From: Candidatus Alistipes avicola
Lineage (GTDB): Bacteria; Bacteroidota; Bacteroidia; Bacteroidales; Rikenellaceae
NCBI GenBank assembly: GCA_019118565.1
Contig: DWYR01000011.1
Coordinates: 62,001-126,000 of the forward strand
Reading direction: 5' to 3'
Length of the DNA: 64,000 bases
Part shown: positions 52,694 through 60,375 of the stretch, in pieces
How positions within the stretch are numbered: the first letter of the stretch is position 1
Layout: each line of letters opens with the position of its first letter
Notes under the pieces: generated by a model
Databases searched by the model: none
The model's input: the letters and a program-made list of their open reading frames with translations, nothing else
What the model was told of the DNA's origin: nothing
Program-made: the position numbers and the translations under genes

Positions 52694-54943
52694 TTAAGCC
52701 TGTTTATTGACCTTGTTATGCCATTGCAGGGTACCATCCTTGTGCTCGAGGAAGTAGTGCTGCGACTTGAGCAGGTTACGCGACTGTAGTACCATCGTCT
52801 TGGTCTCGTTCAGGATCGTCAGGTAGAGGATGCTGGCTTTCGTGTTGGAGCGGCTCTCGTTGATACGCGTAACCTCCGATTTGATCGCCTCGGCAATCGT
52901 TTCGAACAGGCGGTCGCGCATTTCAAGTACCATATCCAGATCGGCGAAGTCGCCCGTACGGAGCATATTGTTGATGTGGCGATAGATGCTCTCCACCTCA
53001 TCGTTGATGTGCATCAGATCCTCGGTCTGATCTTTCGAGAGGCCTTCGTGGTTGTTGTCGATATGCTCAAAGGCCGGCCGGGTGATGTGGGCCAGAGCCT
53101 TGGTCATCTCATTCAGATAGTCTACCACCTGAACATAGTAGTGCGAGGTATCCACATCGCTTCGCTGTAGTTTGCGCAGGGTTGGCAGCAGCGAGTATTT
53201 ACGCTCGCGTGAGTGGTAGAAGAGTTCGTTCGATTCGCGCACCATTTCGCGTAGTACCTTGCGGTTCTCCTTAAACACGGCCAGCAACGTGCGGTCGTAG
53301 ATACGTGTGGTGCGCTCCATCGTCTCGCAAACCTCCTGCGTGATGCTGTAGATGATATCCTCTGCCGATTCGGGTCTCTTTTCGGTGGAGACCTCTTTTT
53401 CGGCTTTTTTCTTCATGAAGTTGCTCTTGATGAGCATGTAGCCGCACAGGAGGGTTGTGATGATGAAGGCGATTGTTCCTCCGTAGATGAGGATCAACCC
53501 GACGGCCAGCGCGATCAGGAATCCGCCCAGGGCTGTGACAAACCAGCCGGCGATGACGGTCATGACGCCCGATACCCGATAGACGGCACTTTCGCGTCCC
53601 CAAGCCTTGTCGGCGAGCGACGTGCCCATGGCCACCATGAAGCAGACATAGGTTGTGGAAAGGGGGAGCTGGTAGGAGGTCGCCAACGAGATGAGCATGG
53701 CGGCCGTTGTCAGATTGACCGTTGCACGGATCATATCGTACGGGGCTCCGCTGTGTTCGATATCTACATATTCGAATCTTCGGGCGATCTTTTCTCTCCA
53801 GGTTTGAGGAACGATGCGGTCGATGGCGTTGCTCGTATTGAGGGCTCCGCGAACGATGGCACGGGAGATGACCGAGGAGTCATACTTCGATTCGCCGGCC
53901 TCGTCTCCTTGGGTTGAGAGCGAGATTTCGGTTTCGGTTACGTGCATCGCTTTTTTTGAGGTCCACAGGGTGATGATCATGATGATGCCGGCCGAGAGCA
54001 GGATCAGGAAGTTGGCCGGAACGTTCTGATTCAGCCCGTCCATCATGATTTCGCTGCTGCCCGCTTCGCGTGCGATCGTGAAGGCATCGAATCCGGCTAC
54101 CGGCACGCCGATGAAGTTGACCAGGTCATTGCCGGCGAAAGCGAGTGCGAGTGCGAATGTTCCGGAGAGAATCGTGATGCGCAGGATGTTGATTTTCAGG
54201 CGTTGCAGGAAGAAGAGCAGAATGCTGCATACGATCCAGCAAACCACCAGCGAGATCTGTACGTGTTGTCCTATCCACTCGAAGACAGCCGTTTGTCCCA
54301 ACGGTCCTTTCAATCCTTTGAATAGGGCGAAATAGACGATTGCCGTGAGCGAAGCGCCGCACCAGAGTGCACCGAAACGCTGGAATATTTTGGTGTATCG
54401 GAACGAGAAGATCAGACGGGAGATATACATGACGATCGTGCCGCACGTAAAGGCGATTACAACCGAGAGGAGAATGGCCGAGACGATCCCCAGTACGCGG
54501 GAGGTGTTGATGAACTGTCCGAGGTTGGCCAGGGCGAGCGAGTCGTTGCCGGCAATTTTGTAGAGAGAAACAGCAATGGCCGAGCCCAGCAAGCAGAAGA
54601 TCAGCGATACGGTGGTTGAGGTGGGAAGCCCCAGCGAGTTGTAGATGTCCAGCAGGATGATGTTGGCGAACATCACGCCCAGGTAGAGGATAATTACCTC
54701 ATGGAAGGTGAAGAAGGCCGGATTGAACATTCCGTTTCGGGCGACCTCCATCATGCCGCTCGAGGTGAGCGTTCCGATCAGGATACCGATCGAGGCGACC
54801 ACCAGGATTTTTTTCATGGGGGCTGCTTTTGAGCCGATGGCCGAGTTCAGAAAGTTGACGGCGTCGTTGGTTACGCCCACGAAGAGGCCGGATACGGCCA
54901 AAATGCCCAGGATGATTACGATGATCGTGTAGATTTCACTCAT
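52694..54943 (-). CDS. PiT-family phosphate transporter with PhoU-like tail
   Basis: Predicted inorganic phosphate:cation symporter. Two inverted halves of hydrophobic helices carry the PiT signatures: GVTNDAVNFLNSAIGSKAAP near residue 23 and AFAGNDLVNFIGVPVAG in the second half. The C-terminal 200 residues (about 545-749) are soluble and helical, like PhoU, with YSLLPTLRKLQRSDVDTSH and HINNMLRTGDFADLDM. A PiT-PhoU fusion could sense phosphate and gate transport. ATG 54943 is used; upstream codons are not family-like. DUF4924 follows after 4 bp. Confidence 0.9.
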   Translation of the reverse strand: MSEIYTIIVIILGILAVSGLFVGVTNDAVNFLNSAIGSKAAPMKKILVVASIGILIGTLTSSGMMEVARNGMFNPAFFTFHEVIILYLGVMFANIILLDIYNSLGLPTSTTVSLIFCLLGSAIAVSLYKIAGNDSLALANLGQFINTSRVLGIVSAILLSVVIAFTCGTIVMYISRLIFSFRYTKIFQRFGALWCGASLTAIVYFALFKGLKGPLGQTAVFEWIGQHVQISLVVCWIVCSILLFFLQRLKINILRITILSGTFALALAFAGNDLVNFIGVPVAGFDAFTIAREAGSSEIMMDGLNQNVPANFLILLSAGIIMIITLWTSKKAMHVTETEISLSTQGDEAGESKYDSSVISRAIVRGALNTSNAIDRIVPQTWREKIARRFEYVDIEHSGAPYDMIRATVNLTTAAMLISLATSYQLPLSTTYVCFMVAMGTSLADKAWGRESAVYRVSGVMTVIAGWFVTALGGFLIALAVGLILIYGGTIAFIITTLLCGYMLIKSNFMKKKAEKEVSTEKRPESAEDIIYSITQEVCETMERTTRIYDRTLLAVFKENRKVLREMVRESNELFYHSRERKYSLLPTLRKLQRSDVDTSHYYVQVVDYLNEMTKALAHITRPAFEHIDNNHEGLSKDQTEDLMHINDEVESIYRHINNMLRTGDFADLDMVLEMRDRLFETIAEAIKSEVTRINESRSNTKASILYLTILNETKTMVLQSRNLLKSQHYFLEHKDGTLQWHNKVNKQA

Positions 54944-55026
54944 AATTGCTCGACTTGCAGGATCCGGGGGCGGGGTCCGAATGTCGGATTCGGGGCTCCC
55001 GTTCCAGAACTCCATATTTTCCGAAA

Positions 55027-55034
55027 CAAAGATA
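55027..55034 (-). promoter_or_regulatory. -7 element for the PiT operon
   Basis: CAAAGATA reads TATCTTTG on the minus strand, 83 bp before the ATG. No clear -33 match. Confidence 0.45.
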
Positions 55035-55144
55035 CCATCAAAATATGTTTCAGCCGCTCTGCAAGGTTATTCTTAACATTAAGATAACATTACGGACATC
55101 GGAATGAAACAGGATTTTTTAAATCGAACTCGTTGTTATATTGC

Positions 55145-55182
55145 AAAGAAGGGCGGCACGGAGATCCGTGTCGCCCTTCTTT
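55145..55182 (-). terminator. Terminator of the EF-G paralogue gene
   Basis: A 17-bp stem (55145-55161 with 55166-55182, one G-U pair) and 4-nt loop lies 22 bp past the stop codon, ending in a T-run on the minus strand. Confidence 0.85.
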
Positions 55183-55204
55183 CGTTTCAGATCCGATCGA
55201 CCGA

Positions 55205-57361
55205 TTACTCTTCGTCGGTGTCGGTGTACTCCTTCAGGAGTTTCTCCTGTACGTCGGACGGTACCTGCTCGTACGATGCGAATTTCATCGTATAGGTTGC
55301 AGCTCCCGAACTGAGCGAGGAGAGCGATGTCGAGTAGCGGTAGAGCTCGGCCAGCGGAACACGGGCGTTCAGACGGTCGAATCCCTTGTCTGACTCCATA
55401 CCCATAATCATCGCGCGGCGGTTTTGCAGATCGCTCATCACGGCACCCATGTATTCGCTCGGCGTGAGTACTTCCACGTCATAGATCGGTTCCATGATCT
55501 TCGGACCGGCGTTGCGGAAGGCCTCCTTGAAGGCGTTGCGGGCTGCCAGTTTGAACGAGATCTCGTTCGAGTCTACCGGGTGCATCTTGCCGTCGTAGAT
55601 GATGGCGCGGATGTCGCGGGCATAGGATCCGGTCAGCGGGCCTTCGTCCATCTTCTCCATGATCCCCTTCAGAATGGCCGGCATGAAGCGTGCGTCGATT
55701 GCACCACCGACGATGGCGCTGTAGAATTGCAGTTTGCCTCCCCACGGAAGATCGTACTCCTCCTTGTTCTTGATATTGACGGTCAGCTCTCCCTTGCCCG
55801 GAATCTTGTAGGTCTTCGGTTCGGGCATCCCCTCGTAGTAGGGCTCGATGATCATGTGTACCTCACCGAACTGTCCGGCACCGCCCGACTGTTTCTTGTG
55901 GCGATAGTCGGCCTGGGCCACTTTCGTGATGGTCTCGCGATAGGGAATCTTCGGAGCCACGTATTCGAACTGCACCTTGTTTTCGGAGCCGATCCGCGAA
56001 CGGAGAATGTTCAGATGGTGCTCACCCTGACCCTGGATAATCGTCTGTTTCAACTCCTTGGAGTAGTCCACCAGGATCGTCGGGTCTTCGTATTTGGCGT
56101 CGTTGAGGATCTTGCCCAGTTTCTCGTCATCGGCCTGGTCCTTGGTCTTGATTGCGGCGCGGTAGCGCGGCTCGGGGAAGACGATCGGGTCGATCGTGAC
56201 GGGAGCCGAAGGAGCCGACAGCGTGTCGTTGGTGCGCGTTCCCTTGAGTTTTACGGTGCAGCCGATATCGCCGGCCGACAACTCGGTCACCTTGATACGG
56301 TTCTTGCCTGCCACGGCGAACAACTGCGAGATCTTCTCCTTGTTGCCGGTGCGTGTGTTGGTCAACTCCATGCCTTCGGTGAGCTTGCCCCGTACTACGC
56401 GGAAGTAGGAGATCTCTCCGATATGCTGTTCGAGCTGGCTCTTGAATACGAAAGCAACGGTGGGAGCCGTATCGTCCGCGAGGATCTCTTCGCCTTCGGT
56501 TGAAAGGAAGGCCGAAGCCTTCATTGGTCCCGGAGCGACGTTGATGATGAACTCCATCAGACGTTTGGTGCCGATGTCGCGTTTTGCGCTGCCGCAGAAG
56601 ATCGGCATCACCTGACGGTGTGCTACGCCGAGCTTCAGACCCGAACGGATATCGTCCTGCGTAAGGGTTCCCTTTTCGAAGTAGAGCTCCATCAGGGCAT
56701 CGTCGTACTCGGCGGCCACCTCGACCAGCTCCTTGTTGAATGCGGCGGCCCGTTCCATCTCTTCGGCCGGGATCTCCAACTCCTCGCGGGTGCCGTTCTC
56801 GTCCTTGAATCGGTACATCTTCATCAGCAGCACGTCGATGAAGGCGTTGAAGCCCGGGCCCGGATTGACCGGATACTGAACCAGGACGGGTTTGACACCA
56901 GAGGCGGCTCGGATCGATTCGATCGTGGCTTCGAAGTTGGCCTTTTCGGAGTCGAGCTGGTTGACGAAGCCGATCAGCGGTTTGTTGAGGATGCGTGCGT
57001 AACGGGCCTGTATCTCGCTGCCGACCTCCCAGCCGTTCTGGGCGTTGAATACCATTATGCCGATATCGCCCACCTTGAAGGCGGAGAAGAGGCTTCCGCA
57101 GAAGTCGTCCGATCCCGGACAGTCTATGATGTTGAGCTTGCGCTCCATGAATTCGGTAAAGAGGAGGGTCGAATAGATCGAGCGTTTGTATTCGTGCTCG
57201 ATATCCGTGTTGTCCGAGAGCGTATTGTTTGTCTCGATACTACCCCTGCGATCGATGACTTTACCCTCGAAAGCCATCGCTTCGGCAAGGGTAGTTTTTC
57301 CCGTGCCGGGAGCGCCAATAAGAACGATGTTCTTAATCTCTTTTGCTGAATAGTTTTTCAT
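55205..57361 (-). CDS. Elongation factor G paralogue with degenerate GTPase site (EF-G2-like)
   Basis: Full-length (718-residue) EF-G-like translation factor with the five-domain layout. The P-loop is retained (GAPGTGKTT, 16-24), but switch II reads DCPGSDDF (80-87), with Ser84 where canonical EF-G has the catalytic His. The guanine-recognition motif is NQLD (134-137) instead of NKxD. This matches the Bacteroides EF-G2 described as supporting translocation without GTP hydrolysis during starvation. The canonical fusA is not in this window. It is transcribed alone from a promoter at 57447-57476 with a leader hairpin. Equivalence to EF-G2 is inferred from motifs. Confidence 0.88.
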   Translation of the reverse strand: MKNYSAKEIKNIVLIGAPGTGKTTLAEAMAFEGKVIDRRGSIETNNTLSDNTDIEHEYKRSIYSTLLFTEFMERKLNIIDCPGSDDFCGSLFSAFKVGDIGIMVFNAQNGWEVGSEIQARYARILNKPLIGFVNQLDSEKANFEATIESIRAASGVKPVLVQYPVNPGPGFNAFIDVLLMKMYRFKDENGTREELEIPAEEMERAAAFNKELVEVAAEYDDALMELYFEKGTLTQDDIRSGLKLGVAHRQVMPIFCGSAKRDIGTKRLMEFIINVAPGPMKASAFLSTEGEEILADDTAPTVAFVFKSQLEQHIGEISYFRVVRGKLTEGMELTNTRTGNKEKISQLFAVAGKNRIKVTELSAGDIGCTVKLKGTRTNDTLSAPSAPVTIDPIVFPEPRYRAAIKTKDQADDEKLGKILNDAKYEDPTILVDYSKELKQTIIQGQGEHHLNILRSRIGSENKVQFEYVAPKIPYRETITKVAQADYRHKKQSGGAGQFGEVHMIIEPYYEGMPEPKTYKIPGKGELTVNIKNKEEYDLPWGGKLQFYSAIVGGAIDARFMPAILKGIMEKMDEGPLTGSYARDIRAIIYDGKMHPVDSNEISFKLAARNAFKEAFRNAGPKIMEPIYDVEVLTPSEYMGAVMSDLQNRRAMIMGMESDKGFDRLNARVPLAELYRYSTSLSSLSSGAATYTMKFASYEQVPSDVQEKLLKEYTDTDEE

Positions 57362-57398
57362 ATTCGTATTATTTATAAGGTTATTCCGTCCTTTGAAT

Positions 57399-57427
57399 CT
57401 GCCCGGAGAATTCCCTTTGTCGGGCAG
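57399..57427 (-). promoter_or_regulatory. Leader hairpin before the EF-G paralogue
   Basis: Seven-bp perfect stem (57399-57405 with 57421-57427) and 15-nt loop lie in the predicted 85-nt leader of the EF-G paralogue gene. There is no T-run, so it is not a terminator. Confidence 0.4.
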
Positions 57428-57446
57428 TTGCTGCGAACTCTGACTA

Positions 57447-57476
57447 TAAATATACGAAAAAAATCACTTTTGCAAG
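57447..57476 (-). promoter_or_regulatory. Promoter for the EF-G paralogue
   Basis: Minus strand: CTTG (57476-57473), an 18-nt spacer and TATATTTA (57454-57447), each one base from consensus. In Bacteroides the related gene is controlled by the starvation regulator Cur; no Cur site was identified here. Confidence 0.4.
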
Positions 57477-57491
57477 TTTCAGAAACGAAAA

Positions 57492-57511
57492 AATCGCCTG
57501 TTGGGGCGATT
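57492..57511 (-). terminator. Terminator of the small membrane-protein gene
   Basis: A 7-bp stem (57492-57498 with 57505-57511) followed on the minus strand by TTTTTT, 88 bp past the stop of the gene at 57600-57851. Confidence 0.7.
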
Positions 57512-57599
57512 CTTTCATAAAAAACGCGATGATGGTGAAACGGATCCCTCCTTTTTCGCAAAGGCGGGCCTTCGTGGCAGAGCGGGCAGACGGGGGGCT

Positions 57600-57851
57600 T
57601 TACCGCTCCGCCGATCGTCTCCTTCCTCGCCCGAATCGTCCCAGTACCCAGCCGGCCGCGAATATCAGGACGAGAAACAGAAGATAGAAGAGTTTGTTCG
57701 AGAACCAGAGGTAAATGTCCTTCGAGAAGATGACTATCAGGACGAATGCGATGACGATCAGAACGATGTAGAAAATCCACGCTTTGTTCATGTTGTTCAT
57801 GTCGATTGAATGTTTAGGAGACCCGGGTTGTTTAGCCGTTTCTTCTTCCAT
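57600..57851 (-). CDS. Small two-helix membrane protein, unknown function
   Basis: An 83-residue product I do not recognise. A polar start of about 20 residues is followed by two closely spaced hydrophobic helices (about 25-43 and 52-72) separated by SKDIYLWFSNK, and a strongly basic tail RFGRGRRRSAER. The basic tail suggests both termini are in the cytoplasm. Start codons at 57800 or 57791 would shorten the polar lead and are equally possible. It stands alone between two terminators. Confidence 0.65.
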   Translation of the reverse strand: MEEETAKQPGSPKHSIDMNNMNKAWIFYIVLIVIAFVLIVIFSKDIYLWFSNKLFYLLFLVLIFAAGWVLGRFGRGRRRSAER

Positions 57852-57889
57852 TTTTCGTGCCGAACCGGCTCTTTTGTTGGATTGAAAAA

Positions 57890-57935
57890 AAGAAGACTCC
57901 TCGTCCCGGTGTCGGATCTTGCGAGGAGTCGTCTT
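57890..57935 (-). terminator. Terminator of the aminopeptidase P gene
   Basis: A 14-bp stem with one mismatch (57890-57903 with 57922-57935) ends in a seven-T run on the minus strand, 23 bp past the stop codon. Confidence 0.8.
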
Positions 57936-57958
57936 TGGGGGCTTTTGTGGCGCGGGGA

Positions 57959-59353
57959 CTATCGGCCGATCACGGTCTCCAGTTCGTCGACCGTGATCGG
58001 GATGTGCTTGTCGCCGCCGATCATGCGGTTGCCGGTCTCCGTAACGATGATGTCGTCCTCGATGCGGATGCCTCCGAAGTCGCGATAGGCATCCAGGGCA
58101 TCATAATTGACGATTCCCTTGTACAGACCCTCGGCCTTGCACTTGTCGATCAGGGCCGGGATGAAGTAGATGCCCGGCTCGTCGCTCATGACCGTACCCG
58201 GTTCGAGACGCCAGGTGGTGCGGTGGATGCAGGTTCCCGACTGGGCGGCGCGCTCGGCCAGCTCCGAGAAGTCGAAACTACGCTCTCCGAAGGCTTCGCA
58301 GTCGTGTACATCCAGACCCATGCCGTGTCCCAGTCCGTGGGGCATGAAGAGGGTCATGGCCCCCGATGCAACGGCATCATCCGCCGTGCCGGAGATCAGC
58401 CCCAGCGAGATCAGTCCTTCTGCCAGTACACGGTAGGAGGCCAGGTGTACGTCCATATACATCATATGGGGGGCGATGATGCGGGCTACGTGGTCGTGTG
58501 CCGCCAGTACAATGTTGTAGATGTCTTTCTGCTTCTGGGTGAATTTGCCGCTGACCGGATAGGTTCGCGTATGGTCCGAACAGTAGTAACTCAGTCCCTC
58601 GCCGCCGGCATCGCACAGCAGCAGTCGTCCGTTTTCCAGCACTCCGTCACTGTGGAGGTTGTGGAGGGTCTCGCCGTGTTGCGATACGATCGACGGGAAT
58701 GAAACGCCGCGACCGTTCGATTTGGCGATACCTTCGATCGCTCCGGCGATCTCACGTTCGATGATGCCTGCCCGGCACATCTTCATGGCCAGCGTGTGCA
58801 TGGCATAGCCGATGTGGAAGGAGCGCTCCAGCTCCTCGATCTCTTCCGGACCTTTGCGCTCACGCATCTCGGCTACGGCGAAGATCAGGTCGATCGACTT
58901 GTAGTCGTGCAGGGCGGTCGGTTTGATGCTCAGCAGATCAACCAGCTGGAGTTTGGTCTCCCCGCGATAGGGGGGCAGATAGTGGATACGGCGACCTTGG
59001 GATATGGCTTTAGTAACACGCCCTTTTAGGGCGGACATCGGGAAGGTCTGTGAAACGCCGACGCTTGCACCCAGCTCCTTGAGCGAGGGCTGCGGCCCGG
59101 TCCAGATGATGTCTTCGACCGTAAAGTCGTCGCCGTAAAGGGCTACTTCGCCGGAATCGGCATCGATTACGCCGAACAGGGCCGGGGTGTTGAGACCGAA
59201 ATAGTAGAGGAAGGTCGAGTCCTGACGGAAATAGTATGCGTTGCTCGGATAGTTGTTCGGAGAGAGCATATTGCCGGGAATCAGAATGAGTCCCTTGCCG
59301 ATTTTGGTGCGTAACGTTTGACGACGCTGCGAATAGATTTTTTCTGAAAACAT
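57959..59353 (-). CDS. Aminopeptidase P family protein (Xaa-Pro)
   Basis: Cytoplasmic metallopeptidase that removes residues before proline. The creatinase-like N-terminal domain (about 1-175) is followed by the pita-bread domain with the metal ligands in context: LCDAGGEGL and CSDHTRTYPVSG (Asp pair), PHGLGHGMGLDVHD (His), EPGIYF (Glu) and GIRIEDDIIVT (Glu). Length 464 is normal. A -7 element lies 180 bp upstream, implying a long leader. Confidence 0.93.
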   Translation of the reverse strand: MFSEKIYSQRRQTLRTKIGKGLILIPGNMLSPNNYPSNAYYFRQDSTFLYYFGLNTPALFGVIDADSGEVALYGDDFTVEDIIWTGPQPSLKELGASVGVSQTFPMSALKGRVTKAISQGRRIHYLPPYRGETKLQLVDLLSIKPTALHDYKSIDLIFAVAEMRERKGPEEIEELERSFHIGYAMHTLAMKMCRAGIIEREIAGAIEGIAKSNGRGVSFPSIVSQHGETLHNLHSDGVLENGRLLLCDAGGEGLSYYCSDHTRTYPVSGKFTQKQKDIYNIVLAAHDHVARIIAPHMMYMDVHLASYRVLAEGLISLGLISGTADDAVASGAMTLFMPHGLGHGMGLDVHDCEAFGERSFDFSELAERAAQSGTCIHRTTWRLEPGTVMSDEPGIYFIPALIDKCKAEGLYKGIVNYDALDAYRDFGGIRIEDDIIVTETGNRMIGGDKHIPITVDELETVIGR

Positions 59354-59537
59354 AAAAAATGTATTTTTTGTTGTTTATCATTTTGTTGTCCCACAACCCG
59401 GTTTTGTGCCGAGAAATCCGGATTCTGAACCCATTGGCGGTGTGCCTGTTTTGCAGGAGTCCGTTGAGGGGAGTCCCATGCAAATGGGAGAGTGTTTCTT
59501 ACGGATCCGACCGGATGGAAACACCTCCCGTTCCACA

Positions 59538-59545
59538 CAAAGATA
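59538..59545 (-). promoter_or_regulatory. -7 element for aminopeptidase P
   Basis: CAAAGATA reads TATCTTTG on the minus strand, an exact match. A CATA at 59567-59570 is a weak -33. The leader would be about 175 nt. Confidence 0.45.
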
Positions 59546-59763
59546 GAAAAAAAACGGGAATCGAATCATAAAATATCGTTTCATTCGTTATCTGTAATAG
59601 AATCAGGTGCTTTCGGATTTGCATATCCCGGTCGCTGAGACCGACGTGAAAAAGAAGAGGAAATAAGGAAGAGGTAGTCGCTGTTCGAGGCGAAGAATCC
59701 CTCTTGACATATCCTTTTTTCTGATTTTGCAGACTGTTTTTCGATATGCTCCGAAAAAATCAC

Positions 59764-59771
59764 TATATTTG
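59764..59771 (+). promoter_or_regulatory. -7 element for the TlpA-DUF6029-Omp28 operon
   Basis: TATATTTG matches TAnnTTTG, with TTTC at 59739-59742 as a three-of-four -33 at 21-nt spacing. The leader is about 70 nt. Confidence 0.52.
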
Positions 59772-59849
59772 CCTCGATAGAGGCAGCACTTCGAGTGAGA
59801 ATCGCCGAACGAATGGAATCCAGTGGAGAGAATTTAAACCAGCAATAAT

Positions 59850-60347
59850 ATGATGAAAAAAATCTTTTTCCTGGCGGTAACGGCCGTACTTTGTGCTTTC
59901 GGTACGGTGGCCGCCCAGCAGTTCCCCAGTGTGCAGATCGAGGATCAGGAGGGAGGTATGGTCGATACCCGTACGCTGATCGACGGCAAGACGCCGGTCA
60001 TCATCTCTTTCTGGTCGACCACCTGCAAACCCTGCATCAAGGAGTTGGATGCCATCGTCGAGAATATGCCGGACTGGCTGGACGAGGCGGATTTCCGTGT
60101 GGTGGCCGTTTCGGTGGACGACTCCCGTTCGGTGGCGCGTGCCAAGTCACTGGCAGCCGGCCGCGGATGGAAATCGTCGATCACGTTGCTCTACGACAAG
60201 AATCAGGATTTCAAACGTGCGATGAATGTGAATACAACCCCGCACGTCTTCATTTTCGACAAAGACGGTAAAATGGTCTATACGCATACCAGCTATCTAC
60301 CTGGTAGCGAGGAGGAGTTGATCGACACGATCATCTCGCTGGAGTAA
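59850..60347 (+). CDS. TlpA-like periplasmic thiol-disulfide protein
   Basis: A 165-residue exported redoxin. The signal peptide covers about 1-22 (ending VAAQ). The AhpC/TSA-TlpA fold follows with WSTTCKPCIKEL, the active-site cysteines being Cys59 and Cys62, and the cis-Pro strand NTTPHVFIFDKDG. A second ATG directly after the first makes the exact start ambiguous by one residue. It is first of three genes, 28 bp before DUF6029, with an Omp28 lipoprotein that also has a CPAC motif. Confidence 0.9.
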   Translation: MMKKIFFLAVTAVLCAFGTVAAQQFPSVQIEDQEGGMVDTRTLIDGKTPVIISFWSTTCKPCIKELDAIVENMPDWLDEADFRVVAVSVDDSRSVARAKSLAAGRGWKSSITLLYDKNQDFKRAMNVNTTPHVFIFDKDGKMVYTHTSYLPGSEEELIDTIISLE

Positions 60348-60375
60348 TCTTCGCAATCCTCAAAACGGACAACGA

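Larger units (their letters stand above)
59354..59849. other. 496-bp divergent intergenic region
   Basis: No convincing gene. It contains the leftward -7 element for aminopeptidase P (59538-59545), a 6-bp hairpin (59474-59489) in that gene's predicted leader, and the rightward -7 element for the TlpA-like operon (59764-59771). Open frames here are short and lack protein-like composition. Confidence 0.55.
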
